From contig JADBYQ010000017.1 of assembly GCA_020402945.1 (NCBI GenBank), forward strand, positions 54,280 to 118,279: DNA of 64,000 bases, in the 5' to 3' direction. Shown here piece by piece: positions 16,230 through 25,481 of this stretch. The notes beneath the pieces are model-generated. The model did not search any database. It had not been told where the DNA came from and was given only the letters and a program-made list of their open reading frames with translations. Source of the DNA: Cytophagales bacterium (lineage in GTDB: Bacteria > Bacteroidota > Bacteroidia > Cytophagales > Cyclobacteriaceae). Position numbers and translations under genes: made by a program. The stretch's first letter is position 1. The number at the start of each line of letters is the position of its first letter.

Positions 16230-17438
16230 CTATTTCAAATTTCTAACATTTCTAACATAATTTTTCACGTAAACCAAGTCTCCTTGGGGTCCGAATGAAA
16301 TTGGATAATTTGCTTGCTGCAAGTATTTCAAATCGCTTCGTACAGCACCGGTACCATGAGCATCAACATACTGTCCATTAAAAAAAGCGGATGCTTTTCC
16401 AAAGCAAACATAGGCCGCTTGGTTTCCCGGTTGAGGACCGTCAAGTAATGTAGTTGACGACCAATAGTACGGATAGTTCAACGAAGCGTTAGGATCATTG
16501 CGAATGCTGGATTGAAATAGCCCTGAAATGCTAGCATTCCCAGTCTCATCAACTCGGTTTTCATAGTCGACCAAACTTTGTAGTTCTTTTATGGTTGGGA
16601 GTCGCCAATCAATATGGCCAGCTATTTTCGAATTTCTAGCATATTCCAGAGCTGATTTCCAATCAAGCGCAGTTTTACTGTCAACTTTCTGCCACATTAG
16701 TCCCGTTGCTTCATCTGTTATTGTTTCATCATGATTGTCAGTAAACTTGTTGTAACCATAATTGATATTGCCTCTTACAAAGCGAAAATATAGTTTATTA
16801 GGTAGTCCTGAAATTGGTTCAGTAATGGGATATGCCTTAATGCGTCCATCAACAAAATTGACACCATATCTTGACTTATCCCTCCCCATTGTCAATGATT
16901 GGCAATCGGTTGACGACCATGTTTGTGCATCTATTTCCCTTTCTCCAATAGCGGTATTACCTAACGGTTGGTGAAAATATGTTGTGTCAATAAATAAGCG
17001 AACGGATTTATCTCCAAATACTTGACCTGCGTAGTCGATCAACGAGAACAGTTCTTTAATACTAGGAATTCGCCAATCTTTGTGCTTTCCGGTGTTGATT
17101 TGATTTAAGTACACTTTTGCTTCCTGTAGCGTTAATCTAGGTGTTAAATTCCTTGTCCACATTAAACCTGTAACTGGATCTGTAATAGTACCATCACCGT
17201 TGTCAAAAAAATGGTCAGATACACCAAAATTGGTTGCATCCTGAATAAAAAATACAGATTGACTACCAAGATTGCTTATGACAGAAATTGTATCATAGTA
17301 ATTGTAAACTCCCGTGTGCCTGATTTTATATCCACCTTTAACGCCATTTACGTTTGCCTGATTAGTAACAGCTTGTTCACTACACCCGTTAAAACCGAGT
17401 AAAAGAAACATCGATATTTTCAAATACATATTCATCAT
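16230..17438 (-). CDS. DUF1566 (Lcl C-terminal) repeat lipoprotein
   Basis: 402 residues with a lipoprotein signal (LLLGFNGC, Cys near residue 19). The mature part is two tandem DUF1566/Lcl domains, each opening with a DGTITDPVTGLMW-type motif (second copy DETITDEATGLMW) and containing GHIDWRLPTIKELQSLVDY or its equivalent. The fold is related to C-type-lectin-like surface domains. An outer-membrane lipoprotein is likely. Its upstream region carries copy 1 of a long repeat (17458-17640). Confidence 0.82.
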   Translation of the reverse strand: MMNMYLKISMFLLLGFNGCSEQAVTNQANVNGVKGGYKIRHTGVYNYYDTISVISNLGSQSVFFIQDATNFGVSDHFFDNGDGTITDPVTGLMWTRNLTPRLTLQEAKVYLNQINTGKHKDWRIPSIKELFSLIDYAGQVFGDKSVRLFIDTTYFHQPLGNTAIGEREIDAQTWSSTDCQSLTMGRDKSRYGVNFVDGRIKAYPITEPISGLPNKLYFRFVRGNINYGYNKFTDNHDETITDEATGLMWQKVDSKTALDWKSALEYARNSKIAGHIDWRLPTIKELQSLVDYENRVDETGNASISGLFQSSIRNDPNASLNYPYYWSSTTLLDGPQPGNQAAYVCFGKASAFFNGQYVDAHGTGAVRSDLKYLQQANYPISFGPQGDLVYVKNYVRNVRNLK

Positions 17439-17457
17439 TTTAAATTTTTAGATTTCC

Positions 17458-17640
17458 AGATGTTTTCAGTTGCCCCATTTATTATTCTTTGTTATTCTTT
17501 GTGTATTCATCTGGTGCATTGTCTGTTCACTAAAATTGCCACTAACTTTAAACAATTGCTACAGGCAATTGGTATCTTCACCCCGTACAATTTGATAAAG
17601 GTAAGAAAAACAACAAACTTACTTTACAGACATTCCTACC
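17458..17640. repeat. Long direct repeat, copy 1
   Basis: About 180 nt here resemble 18979-19160 in the same orientation. The best block (17521-17610 against 19028-19117) is roughly 83% identical by eye. Read on the minus strand, the block runs into an ATG followed by GQLKT, like the first codons of the nitrobindin-like fragment in copy 2, before reaching the DUF1566 gene. The two copies flank the alpha/beta hydrolase and the decayed sequences. Confidence 0.6.
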
Positions 17641-17729
17641 GAGTTTAGGAAAGTTTCGCAATTATTAACTTTACCTTAAAACCATTTTAGATGAGAACAG
17701 TCCAATAGAATATTTACAAATTTGGTTTT

Positions 17730-18569
17730 ATGAGATTGCCGACATTGTTGACATTGTTTTTTTTCTCGTGTGTCGAAGACAACACGACAGAACAGCCTAC
17801 TCCAACTGCTTATAGAATAACAAAATCTATCACTTATAACAGAACCAATGTTGATGTTGTAATTGACAAACCTGCATTAAATGAAGTTGATGTCTTGTTG
17901 GTATTTCACGGCACAGTTATGTATGACAATAGCATAATGACTAACGCCAATACTACACTTGACAAATTCAAGGGTATTTTAAATAGAAATGATATGATGA
18001 TTGTAAGTGTAGCATATCCCCAAGAAAATGTTTTATTAGGCGACAATATTGTTCAAGGCGAAGCTGCCTTGTTATGGTTGAAAAATAAAGCAAGTCAAGA
18101 ATTAGGAATAACAGTAAAAAAGGTATTCTTGGGCGGACACTCCCAAGGAGGATACATGGTAACAAGACTTAATACAATGCATCAAACAAATGGCGTAATT
18201 GCAAATGCTCCAGGACCATTAAACCTTGTTTATAGATGTCAATTAGAGGAAAATGGACAAGTTCAATCAGGTGCTGTATGTACCAAACTGAAAAATGTGT
18301 ATGGAACGACAACAAGCAACCCCGATGCCTACCTTCAAAGATCTTTACTTAATTTCACAAGTGGTTTCAAATCTGACATTTTGTTTGTTCAAGGGTTAAA
18401 TGACGCTCCTATTCAAATGTACTTGTGGCCAACTTTTAAACAAGATGTACTAAGTTGCAGAAGTTGTCAGAACAGACTGTTTGTTGAAATTACTGGTGGT
18501 GAACACGGCACTCTATTCGAAAGTTCGACTGCCAAGACCGAATTTAATAACTTTATAAATAGCCACTGA
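17730..18569 (+). CDS. Alpha/beta hydrolase lipoprotein
   Basis: 279 residues with a short lipoprotein signal (LLTLFFFSC, Cys near residue 15). The hydrolase core has VLLVFHGTVMYD near residue 50 and the nucleophile elbow GGHSQGGY near residue 138; the catalytic His is probably in GGEHGTLFE near the C-terminus. It resembles secreted esterases of the PHB-depolymerase/prolyl-oligopeptidase type. It stands alone on the plus strand between two copies of a long direct repeat, suggesting a separately acquired gene. Confidence 0.75.
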   Translation: MRLPTLLTLFFFSCVEDNTTEQPTPTAYRITKSITYNRTNVDVVIDKPALNEVDVLLVFHGTVMYDNSIMTNANTTLDKFKGILNRNDMMIVSVAYPQENVLLGDNIVQGEAALLWLKNKASQELGITVKKVFLGGHSQGGYMVTRLNTMHQTNGVIANAPGPLNLVYRCQLEENGQVQSGAVCTKLKNVYGTTTSNPDAYLQRSLLNFTSGFKSDILFVQGLNDAPIQMYLWPTFKQDVLSCRSCQNRLFVEITGGEHGTLFESSTAKTEFNNFINSH

Positions 18570-18586
18570 AGTAATTACTCCAACTA

Positions 18587-18901
18587 TCAAAATAATTTTA
18601 TCATCATGTGTTTCAACACTCCTGTTTTTAGCAAATTCAATCCATTTGAAAGCTCTCTCAATATGAAAATAAAAATTGTTGCTAAAGCAAATCCAAAATA
18701 CTTCAGGTAATTATTTTCTTTTAACTTAAGTTTATCCAATTTATACTAAATGCCAATATGAGTTTTAGAGAAAAGAAATGCATTATAACTTGCGGTCGAT
18801 GGGTTGGCATAACTAAGCACAAAAGCAAAAGGATTCATCGGCCCTGAGGGCGAAATTGTCAATCCTAATGACAATTCTGGGATAAATTGAAAATCAAAGT
18901 T
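18587..18901 (-). pseudogene. Decayed reading frame, identity unknown
   Basis: A coherent minus-strand frame of 105 codons. It starts in FDFQFIPELSLGLTISPSG, passes SYANPSTASYNAFLF, meets a TAG at 18746-18748, then continues YKLDKLKLKENNYLKYFGFA and a hydrophobic stretch to a TGA at 18587. It has no start codon and one internal stop. It abuts the truncated nitrobindin-like fragment, so two broken genes appear to be joined. Confidence 0.35.
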
Positions 18902-19002
18902 GCCGCATAGTTAAAAGATGATATAGTCGGGAATTGCCCACTCCCCTCGCCTTTCCAATTACCTAAAAGAAAGTGTCGTGCAAATGTTTTCAGTTGCTTC
19001 AT
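18865..19002 (-). pseudogene. Truncated nitrobindin-like (THAP4 heme-binding domain) gene
   Basis: 45 codons from an ATG at 19002: MKQLKTFARHFLLGNWKGEG, then SGQFPTISSFNYAATLIFN and a stop. The LLGxWxGEGxGxxPTIxxFxY pattern is the signature of the first strands of nitrobindin-type heme-binding beta-barrels, normally about 150-190 residues. The remaining three quarters are missing. The region upstream of its start is repeated at 17458-17640. Confidence 0.5.
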
Positions 19003-19160
19003 TTTAGTATTCGTTGTGTATTCAGTGGTCTGTTCGCTGAAATTGCCACTAGCTTTAAACACGTGCTTAAGGTAATTGGTATCTTCACACCGCACAATGC
19101 AATAAAGGTGAAAAAAGAACTACAACCTTCCCAAAAGGACAATCCTACCATTGAACTCTA
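18979..19160. repeat. Long direct repeat, copy 2
   Basis: Partner of 17458-17640 in the same orientation. The repeat covers the upstream region and first codons of the truncated nitrobindin-like gene. No terminal inverted repeats or transposase are visible. The 634-bp stretch 18570-19203 otherwise holds only the two decayed frames. Confidence 0.6.
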
Positions 19161-19203
19161 ATTCAAATTTTGAAAAGACTATCTCAGTCATCAATCTCTT
19201 CTA

Positions 19204-19992
19204 CTAGGTCAATTGCTTGGTTGCCATGACATTTGCAGCAATATTTAAACGTATTTTACTTGAAGGGGTTATGCTTGAAAAGAACGCTAAGATTTTATTT
19301 TTAAGCCCTGGAATTACGTGGAGCTTTCCTTTCATCATACCATTAAAACCAACTCTTGCAACTTCTTTTGCAGTCATTACTCCCTGGTCGTATAGTTTAG
19401 CATTATTCATATCGGCTCGTTCCATAAATTCTGTTTTCGTAGCACCCGGGGATAAAACGGTTGCAGTTACACCTGTTTTTTCAAATTCTTTATGTATCGC
19501 CTCTGTCAGGCTAATCACATACGCTTTTGAAGCACCGTATACCGCAAAATAAGGGTCAGGCTGTATGCCAGCAGTAGAAGCTACGTTCAAAATTCTGCCT
19601 TTACCATTTTTAATCATTTGTTTAGCATAAAAATAAGTTAACTCGGTCAAGCTAATGATATTAAGACCTAACATTTCAGAGTACTTTTCCATACTGCGTT
19701 CAGTAAAAAAGCCATAGTCGCCAAAGCCTGCATTATTTACTAAATAGGTGACAGTAAGTTTATTAGTATTTACGCAGTTGTTAATGTCTACAAACCCATC
19801 CCTCACAGATAAATCTGTTGCCACAGTATAAACATTAATGCCATACTTATTCTCTACTGATATTTTAATTTGCTCCAATTTCTGCTTGTTTCTTGCCACC
19901 ATTAAAATACCGATTTTTTGCTGGGCAAATAATAAGGCTATCTCGTAACCAATTCCACCCGATGCACCTGTTATGATTGCTACTTCTTTCAT
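19204..19992 (-). CDS. Short-chain dehydrogenase/reductase (module C)
   Basis: 262 residues with TGASGGIG near residue 8, NNAGFGDYG near residue 90, NVASTAGIQ and YGASKAYV as the catalytic Ser, Tyr and Lys. The sequence resembles the DltE/YqjQ group of SDRs. It starts 2 nt after the stop of the DUF2141 gene in a minus-strand unit behind the Crp/Fnr gene at 20516-21112. Confidence 0.87.
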   Translation of the reverse strand: MKEVAIITGASGGIGYEIALLFAQQKIGILMVARNKQKLEQIKISVENKYGINVYTVATDLSVRDGFVDINNCVNTNKLTVTYLVNNAGFGDYGFFTERSMEKYSEMLGLNIISLTELTYFYAKQMIKNGKGRILNVASTAGIQPDPYFAVYGASKAYVISLTEAIHKEFEKTGVTATVLSPGATKTEFMERADMNNAKLYDQGVMTAKEVARVGFNGMMKGKLHVIPGLKNKILAFFSSITPSSKIRLNIAANVMATKQLT

Positions 19993-19994
19993 AA

Positions 19995-20435
19995 TTAGTC
20001 AATGAGTTTAATGGTTAATGAATTACTTTGTTGCGTAAACGAGAACTTACAGTCAGAAAATTTTGGACTTGAAAATTTTGGCTTAAAGTTGTTTGAAAAT
20101 CCAAAAGGCTCTTTAGGATAGCCAACAAAATTCTTATCAAGTTTTTCATTCCCGTTTAGGTCATGTGAAACAGCCATGGCATATTCACCGTATGGAACCT
20201 CAAACTCAACAGTCATTTCATTGCTTGTTGTTGTAACTTTAGTGTTTTTCCAAAACCTATTAAATTCAGGAAATTCGTCCCCAGCTCTGTAAATCCCAAC
20301 ATAAAGTGTTTTACCCTTGTTTTGGATGTTTGAAATTTTTACCGAGAGCTTTTTAGTACTTACGTCCTGCTGTCCGTAAACTCCAAAGGCTAAAATGAGC
20401 CCAATTAGCGTTGATGTTAATTTAAATACTTTCAT
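19995..20435 (-). CDS. Secreted DUF2141 protein
   Basis: 146 residues with a signal peptide (MKVFKLTSTLIGLILAFGVYGQ). The mature part is a single DUF2141 domain: LSVKISNIQNKGKTLYVGIY, a central FEVPYGEYAMAVSHDLNGNEKLD motif and YPKEPFGFSNN. This beta-sandwich family is found in periplasmic or outer-membrane proteins of Bacteroidota and Proteobacteria and has no known activity. It is the first gene downstream of the module C operator and precedes the SDR. Confidence 0.85.
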   Translation of the reverse strand: MKVFKLTSTLIGLILAFGVYGQQDVSTKKLSVKISNIQNKGKTLYVGIYRAGDEFPEFNRFWKNTKVTTTSNEMTVEFEVPYGEYAMAVSHDLNGNEKLDKNFVGYPKEPFGFSNNFKPKFSSPKFSDCKFSFTQQSNSLTIKLID

Positions 20436-20460
20436 CTTTTGATTTTTTTTAATTGAAATG

Positions 20461-20504
20461 CAAAGATGAGGCGCAGAAAAGCGCTATTCATTCACATTTG
20501 TGAA
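20461..20504 (-). promoter_or_regulatory. Crp/Fnr-type operator and -7 box (module C)
   Basis: TTCACATTTGTGAA (20491-20504) is a perfect 5-N4-5 palindrome. On the minus strand, CATCTTTG (20461-20468) is a 7/8 match to TAnnTTTG, its TTTG 33.5 bp from the operator centre. The DUF2141 start lies 62.5 bp from the centre. The operator lies between the Crp/Fnr stop and the next gene, as in the other two modules. Confidence 0.6.
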
Positions 20505-20515
20505 TAAATGAATTT

Positions 20516-21112
20516 TTATGACCTAATTATTTCTTTTCGGAGCCTGCTGAGGCTTTGAGGGGCTACACCCAAATAAGACGCAATGAGATAATGCTGAAAT
20601 TTATTTAGTAAATAGGGTTCGTCCTTAATCAGATGTAAATACCTTTCTTTTGCATTTTGTGTGAGTAATGAAAAAGCTCTTTTATGTACACTTTGATAAG
20701 CAATTGATGACATAACACTTAAAACATTTTGAAGAACCGCAGAATTAGTGATTACTTTTTGCATATCATCAAAATTTAGAGAAATTACCTTTATGTCATC
20801 AATTACTTCAAAAGTAAGATAGGTAGGCGTTTGGGATAGAAAGCTATTGTAATCTAATAAAAAGTAGTTCTCAAATTTTGAGTCAGCGTCATTAAAATGA
20901 AAATTCCATGTAAATTCTTGTCCTTCATGATTAACAAAGAACGACCTTGCTTTTCCACCAACAATAAAGATAATATTTTTACAAATACTTCCTTGTTGCA
21001 AAATCTTGTCGCCAACCTTGTACGTATTAAATTTTAATTCATTTTCTAAAATTTGCCTATCCCTCTCTGGAAGTTGAACAAACTGAGATATTAAGTTTAT
21101 AAAAGGATTCAT
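20516..21112 (-). CDS. Crp/Fnr-family transcriptional regulator (module C)
   Basis: 198 residues from the ATG at 21112; longer frames up to 21190 lack support. The sensor beta-roll (about residues 20-130) contains KVGDKILQQGSICKNIIFIV. The winged helix ends LIASYLGVAPQSLSRLR, with Gln186, Ser189 and Arg190 at the FNR Glu209/Ser212/Arg213 positions. The palindrome just past its stop differs at the third to fifth base of the half-site from those of modules A and B. It likely activates the DUF2141-SDR unit. Confidence 0.85.
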   Translation of the reverse strand: MNPFINLISQFVQLPERDRQILENELKFNTYKVGDKILQQGSICKNIIFIVGGKARSFFVNHEGQEFTWNFHFNDADSKFENYFLLDYNSFLSQTPTYLTFEVIDDIKVISLNFDDMQKVITNSAVLQNVLSVMSSIAYQSVHKRAFSLLTQNAKERYLHLIKDEPYLLNKFQHYLIASYLGVAPQSLSRLRKEIIRS

Positions 21113-21387
21113 TTTATATCCGTCATTTACTATCTTGCCATAAATGGCAACTTTTTGCAACAAAACAGATCTTGATAAGAACCACTTCAAAGATAATAAA
21201 TATTAAAACTTGCATAGTGCACTCAACGAATGTTGCCCCAGCAAGATGGCGGTGTGCTAATGGAAAACTAGAGGCTTTGCCTTTTTGAATGAAAGTAATA
21301 CATATTTTTTAGTATTCTACTCTTTGTAGATGTTCTATTGACTCTTTAAATTTGACAATTCCGAACATCGCCATCTGCGTTTACTAA

Positions 21388-24300
21388 ATGAAAGCTAAAA
21401 GTAGTAAGGTAGTTAAATTATTTTTTTTGCTTTTAGGTATAGTGCCTCTCTGTTACGCGCAGACGAATGTCATTTTTCCGAAGGTTAAATCCAATACAAT
21501 TACTTATGCAACGGGTCACGCCTTTTTCAAGAATTTTTCGACCAAAGATGGTCTTCCCCTCAATGCTTTTGAATGCAGCTATATTGATAGAAAGGGTAAC
21601 CTTTGGTTGGGAACCACGGGGGCGGGGGTCTGTCGCTATGATGGCACAGAATTCATTTGTATCAACGCCCAGCATGGTCTGACGAATGATGTTGTTACTT
21701 CAATTTTTGAAGATCGAAATGGAAATTTCTGGTTTGGGACATATGACGGAATAAATCGTTATGATGGAAAAAAAATCACAACTTTTTTTCAAAATGAAGG
21801 GCTAGAATTTAATACAGTTAGATCCATCTCCGAAGACAAAAATGGTAGTCTTTGGTTTGGAACACTTAACGGAGTAACTCGATTCGATGGTGGGCAATTT
21901 ACGAATCTCGATTCAACTAATTGGCTAGCCCATCGCCCTATAAATGCATCTATAGTCGATCGAAAAGGAAATATTTGGTTTGGCGCATCTGGCGGTTTGA
22001 GTAGGTTTGACGGCAAGTCATTTACCAACTTTACCAAAGAACAGGGGCTTGAAACGAATGAGATAACTTCACTATTTGAAGACGGTGCAGGTAATTTATG
22101 GATAGGTGGATACGAAGGAGGTGTAACCCAGTTTGACGGGCGCAGCGCATTTAGAACTTTTACTCAAAAAGATGGACTACCTAATAACAACATATGGTCG
22201 ATTGCTCAGGACCACGATGGAAATCTTTGGCTTGCTTCCTCTGGTGGCTTAACCCGATATGTTAATTCTCATTTCATAACATATACGACATCAAACGGGC
22301 TTCCGTCCAAAGACTTAGCAAGTATATCAGTAGATAATGACGGTAACTTATGGATAACGTATTATAATGGTGGGGGGGTAAGCCTACTATCTTCTTTGGT
22401 AACCACAAGTTTTTCTAGCTTAGATTTACCAGCCCTTGGTAAAGTGAGGACGATAGCCGAAAACAAAAAAGCAGATATTTTGTGGATTGGCACAGAGGAC
22501 GGTTTAGTTAAGTACGATGGTGAATCTTTCAAAAAATTTGATCGAACTGACGGCCTTCCGTCAGAAATGATTTTAACACTTACCAAAAGTCGTGATGATG
22601 CATTATGGGTAGGTACAATAGATGGAGGGCTTTGCAAATTTAACGGAAAAACGTTTAAGACTATAAATAAAAAAGACGGATTAATTGCTAATGATATTTG
22701 GGCAACTTACGAAGACAAGAATGGCAATCTATGGATAAGTTATAACGAGTCTGGTTTAAGTCAATATGACGGAAAAAATGTAAAAAACTTTTTTGCTAAA
22801 TCTGGTCTACCAAAGAGAGAAGTGAATTGCATAACGGAAGACACCAATGGAACTTTATGGGTGGGAACAAATGGTGGCGGATTGAGTTTTCTCGAAGGAG
22901 AAAAATTCATCACCTACACAGATGCACAAGGACTGCCCAGTAAAAAGATTCTTAGCATTGTATCAGATGATCAAGGCAGTTTATGGATTGGCACTGATCA
23001 GGGTATAAGCCGTTATGATGGAAAAACTTTCCTTAATTTTTCTTTAGGTAAAAAGTGGGGTGCCAACGTTATTCACGAGCTGGTATTCACTGCAAATGGT
23101 GAATTGGTACTGGGCACCAACTCAGGACTTTTTGTTCTTTTCAACTTCATATCAAACACGAATAGCTTGCATACTTTACCGGCCTCCAATCAATTATTAA
23201 ACAAGGAACTGAATGGATACAATCCCAGATTTCAAGAATTCAGTTTTACCTCCGGCTATCAAATTGGTGCTATTTCTGGGGTGGGGGCGAATGCGTTAAT
23301 GGTAGATCAAAGTGAGTCAATCTGGGCTGCAACTCACAATTCGGGCTTGGTACGCTTCGATCTTAACTCAGTGAGGAGCACCAACACCCAACCCAAAGTG
23401 GACCTAGAACGCGTAACACCCTCCGCGGAAAATTTGAGTTGGTATTCCCTATTGCCAGATGTTGCTACGGATTCAATTACCCGTTCTTTTCAGGAAAAGA
23501 TTTGTTATGGAAGATCGCTAACAAGTTTAGAACGACAAGCGCTTCAAAAAAAGATGCTGGGCGTTAGATTTGACCAGATTTCTCCCTTTAATTCCCTTCC
23601 CATTGGTTTAACACTTCCGTACGCTCATAATCAACTTTTTTTCGAATTCAAAGTATCTGGTATCTCCGCTAATCAAGAAGTAAGCTATCAATATATTTTG
23701 GAAGGTGAAGACAAGGAATGGAGTGCATGGGGTAACAATACCACTGCAACATATAACAATCTGTATGAGGGCAGATATACCTTTAAGGTAAGAGCTATGA
23801 ATCCAATAGCTAATAGTGTTGGTAAGGAAAGCATTAGTTTCTCATTCTTCGTTACGCCCCCCTGGTATAGAACTTGGTGGGCTTATGCCGGTTACGTTTT
23901 TGCTATCTTTTTCAGCATAGTTCTTGGCGTCCAATTAAACATCAGAAGACTCAAGGCGAAAAATCTTGAGCTCGAAGCAGCCGTTCAAGACAGGACGGAG
24001 GAAATTGCTACGCAAAACGAAGAGTTGATTGTGCAGCAAGAAGAGATAGTGGCTCAAAGAGACACTATTGAAAATCATAACCGTGTTCTTGAATTGACGG
24101 TGACTGAGCGGACAGTTGAATTAGCCAGAAGTCATGATGAGCTGAAAAAGCAATTTCACAAGCTTCGACAGTTCAGTTTTATAGTAGCGCACAACCTACG
24201 ATCACCCGTTGCGCGGATAATGGGTTTAGCAAATATTTTCAACAGGAATGATTTAACAGATCCAATCAATTTAACGGTTCTGGATCGAACTGTGGAGGCT

Positions 24301-24837
24301 ACCATGGGGCTTGATGAGACTTTAAGCGACTTAAATAGAATACTTTACGTCCAAAACGACACACACGCAGAAAAAGTGGTAGTTGATTTCAATGAATTGT
24401 TGGCCAAGATAAAAAATAGGTTTGCAAACGAGATAGAAGCCGCTGGAATTATCATAAAAGTTGAAACCAATGTCATAACCTTTACTACCATACTGCCCTT
24501 CTTCGAAAGTATCTTAACTAACTTATTGGAGAATGCCATTAAATATCGAGCCCCAACGCCAACACCACAGATAACAATTGAGTTTCTTGAACTCCAGAGC
24601 GATTATAGGTTAATTGTATCTGACAATGGTCTCGGATTTGATTCGGAAAAACAAGTCGATAAATTGTTTGAACCGTTTCAAAGATTTAACACCACAAATA
24701 GCGGAAAAGGAATTGGGCTTTATCTAGTAAAATGCCATGTAGAGGCGTTAGAAGGAACTATTTATCTCACCAGTAAGTCAGGCGTAGGGACAAAGGTTGA
24801 AATCAAGTTTCCGCAAACTGATGCCAAAAATAGCTAA
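21388..24837 (+). CDS. Reg_prop/Y_Y_Y sensor histidine kinase
   Basis: 1149 residues: signal peptide (LFFLLLGIVPLCYAQ), then about 13 Reg_prop beta-propeller repeats of the GNLWxGtxxGxxxYDGKxF type (residues 45-630). A Y_Y_Y domain follows (residues ~745-820), one membrane span (WWAYAGYVFAIFFSIVLGV), a long coiled coil rich in Glu/Gln (~860-930), a HisKA box FIVAHNLRSPVARIMG and a HATPase domain (NLLENAIKYRAP, SDNGLGFD, GKGIGLYL). It lacks the receiver and AraC domains of hybrid PUL regulators, so its response regulator must be encoded elsewhere. The ligand is unknown. Confidence 0.92.
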   Translation: MKAKSSKVVKLFFLLLGIVPLCYAQTNVIFPKVKSNTITYATGHAFFKNFSTKDGLPLNAFECSYIDRKGNLWLGTTGAGVCRYDGTEFICINAQHGLTNDVVTSIFEDRNGNFWFGTYDGINRYDGKKITTFFQNEGLEFNTVRSISEDKNGSLWFGTLNGVTRFDGGQFTNLDSTNWLAHRPINASIVDRKGNIWFGASGGLSRFDGKSFTNFTKEQGLETNEITSLFEDGAGNLWIGGYEGGVTQFDGRSAFRTFTQKDGLPNNNIWSIAQDHDGNLWLASSGGLTRYVNSHFITYTTSNGLPSKDLASISVDNDGNLWITYYNGGGVSLLSSLVTTSFSSLDLPALGKVRTIAENKKADILWIGTEDGLVKYDGESFKKFDRTDGLPSEMILTLTKSRDDALWVGTIDGGLCKFNGKTFKTINKKDGLIANDIWATYEDKNGNLWISYNESGLSQYDGKNVKNFFAKSGLPKREVNCITEDTNGTLWVGTNGGGLSFLEGEKFITYTDAQGLPSKKILSIVSDDQGSLWIGTDQGISRYDGKTFLNFSLGKKWGANVIHELVFTANGELVLGTNSGLFVLFNFISNTNSLHTLPASNQLLNKELNGYNPRFQEFSFTSGYQIGAISGVGANALMVDQSESIWAATHNSGLVRFDLNSVRSTNTQPKVDLERVTPSAENLSWYSLLPDVATDSITRSFQEKICYGRSLTSLERQALQKKMLGVRFDQISPFNSLPIGLTLPYAHNQLFFEFKVSGISANQEVSYQYILEGEDKEWSAWGNNTTATYNNLYEGRYTFKVRAMNPIANSVGKESISFSFFVTPPWYRTWWAYAGYVFAIFFSIVLGVQLNIRRLKAKNLELEAAVQDRTEEIATQNEELIVQQEEIVAQRDTIENHNRVLELTVTERTVELARSHDELKKQFHKLRQFSFIVAHNLRSPVARIMGLANIFNRNDLTDPINLTVLDRTVEATMGLDETLSDLNRILYVQNDTHAEKVVVDFNELLAKIKNRFANEIEAAGIIIKVETNVITFTTILPFFESILTNLLENAIKYRAPTPTPQITIEFLELQSDYRLIVSDNGLGFDSEKQVDKLFEPFQRFNTTNSGKGIGLYLVKCHVEALEGTIYLTSKSGVGTKVEIKFPQTDAKNS

Positions 24838-25481
24838 AAGAAGTAAAGCCAGAATTAGTACCTTTTTGATGAACCGGGTAATCGGCTGTAGCAAAAGATT
24901 ATTGCTGAGATTACCATTAACAAGCAAATTCATTACAGAAAATAATGAGACACGGCCTAACCACATTAAGCGAAAAGTAAAAGATATAAGAGAGCTGAAT
25001 GATAATCGGTTAAGCTTTGAGTATCTGAATGAAGCCTTGCGAGCCCGATCATTTTCTGAAATTGATAGCGCTGAAATCTATAGCCTTGCAGGCATTAATC
25101 AAATCAAATTTGGCATTTGTGGTTCTTGGTGGTGATATTAACGGTGAGTTAAAAACAGATCACCAAAAATATTAGTATACCTACCTTTCCAGTTCAATTT
25201 ATTTTTTGACTCTGGGAAAACACGAGTTTATGGTAATTTTGCTCAATCTGGTTCATGTTATTTTTGGCTCTGGACATTTTTTTACTGAAAAACCCACCTA
25301 CTTGAATTTAGGCAAAATCATGGTTTTGCTATATGTAACAAAAACGTTGCCGCTCACTTCTTCAGGTTTTTGATTGATCTAAGTTAAGAAATCATCTTTT
25401 CACCCAATCTTGGAATACAAGTGACGTGTTTATTCCGTTAACGAGGTAGTTTTACGATCGAAACAAATTTTCAGATTTTTT
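24838..25481. other. Intergenic region, no clear gene
   Basis: 644 bp between the sensor kinase and the TonB receptor. A 104-codon frame (ATG 24821, stop 25135) overlaps the kinase stop but shows no domain. TAATTTTG at 25234-25241 matches the -7 consensus, but no partner -33 element is clear, and it lies about 240 bp upstream of the receptor start. Confidence 0.35.

Noticed and set aside
18865..19095. Long (76-codon) version of the nitrobindin-like frame
   Set aside because: Homology starts at the ATG at 19002; the upstream part belongs to the long repeat.
24821..25135. 104-codon frame overlapping the end of the Reg_prop kinase
   Set aside because: It starts inside the kinase gene, shows no domain, and could be chance; not reported as a gene.
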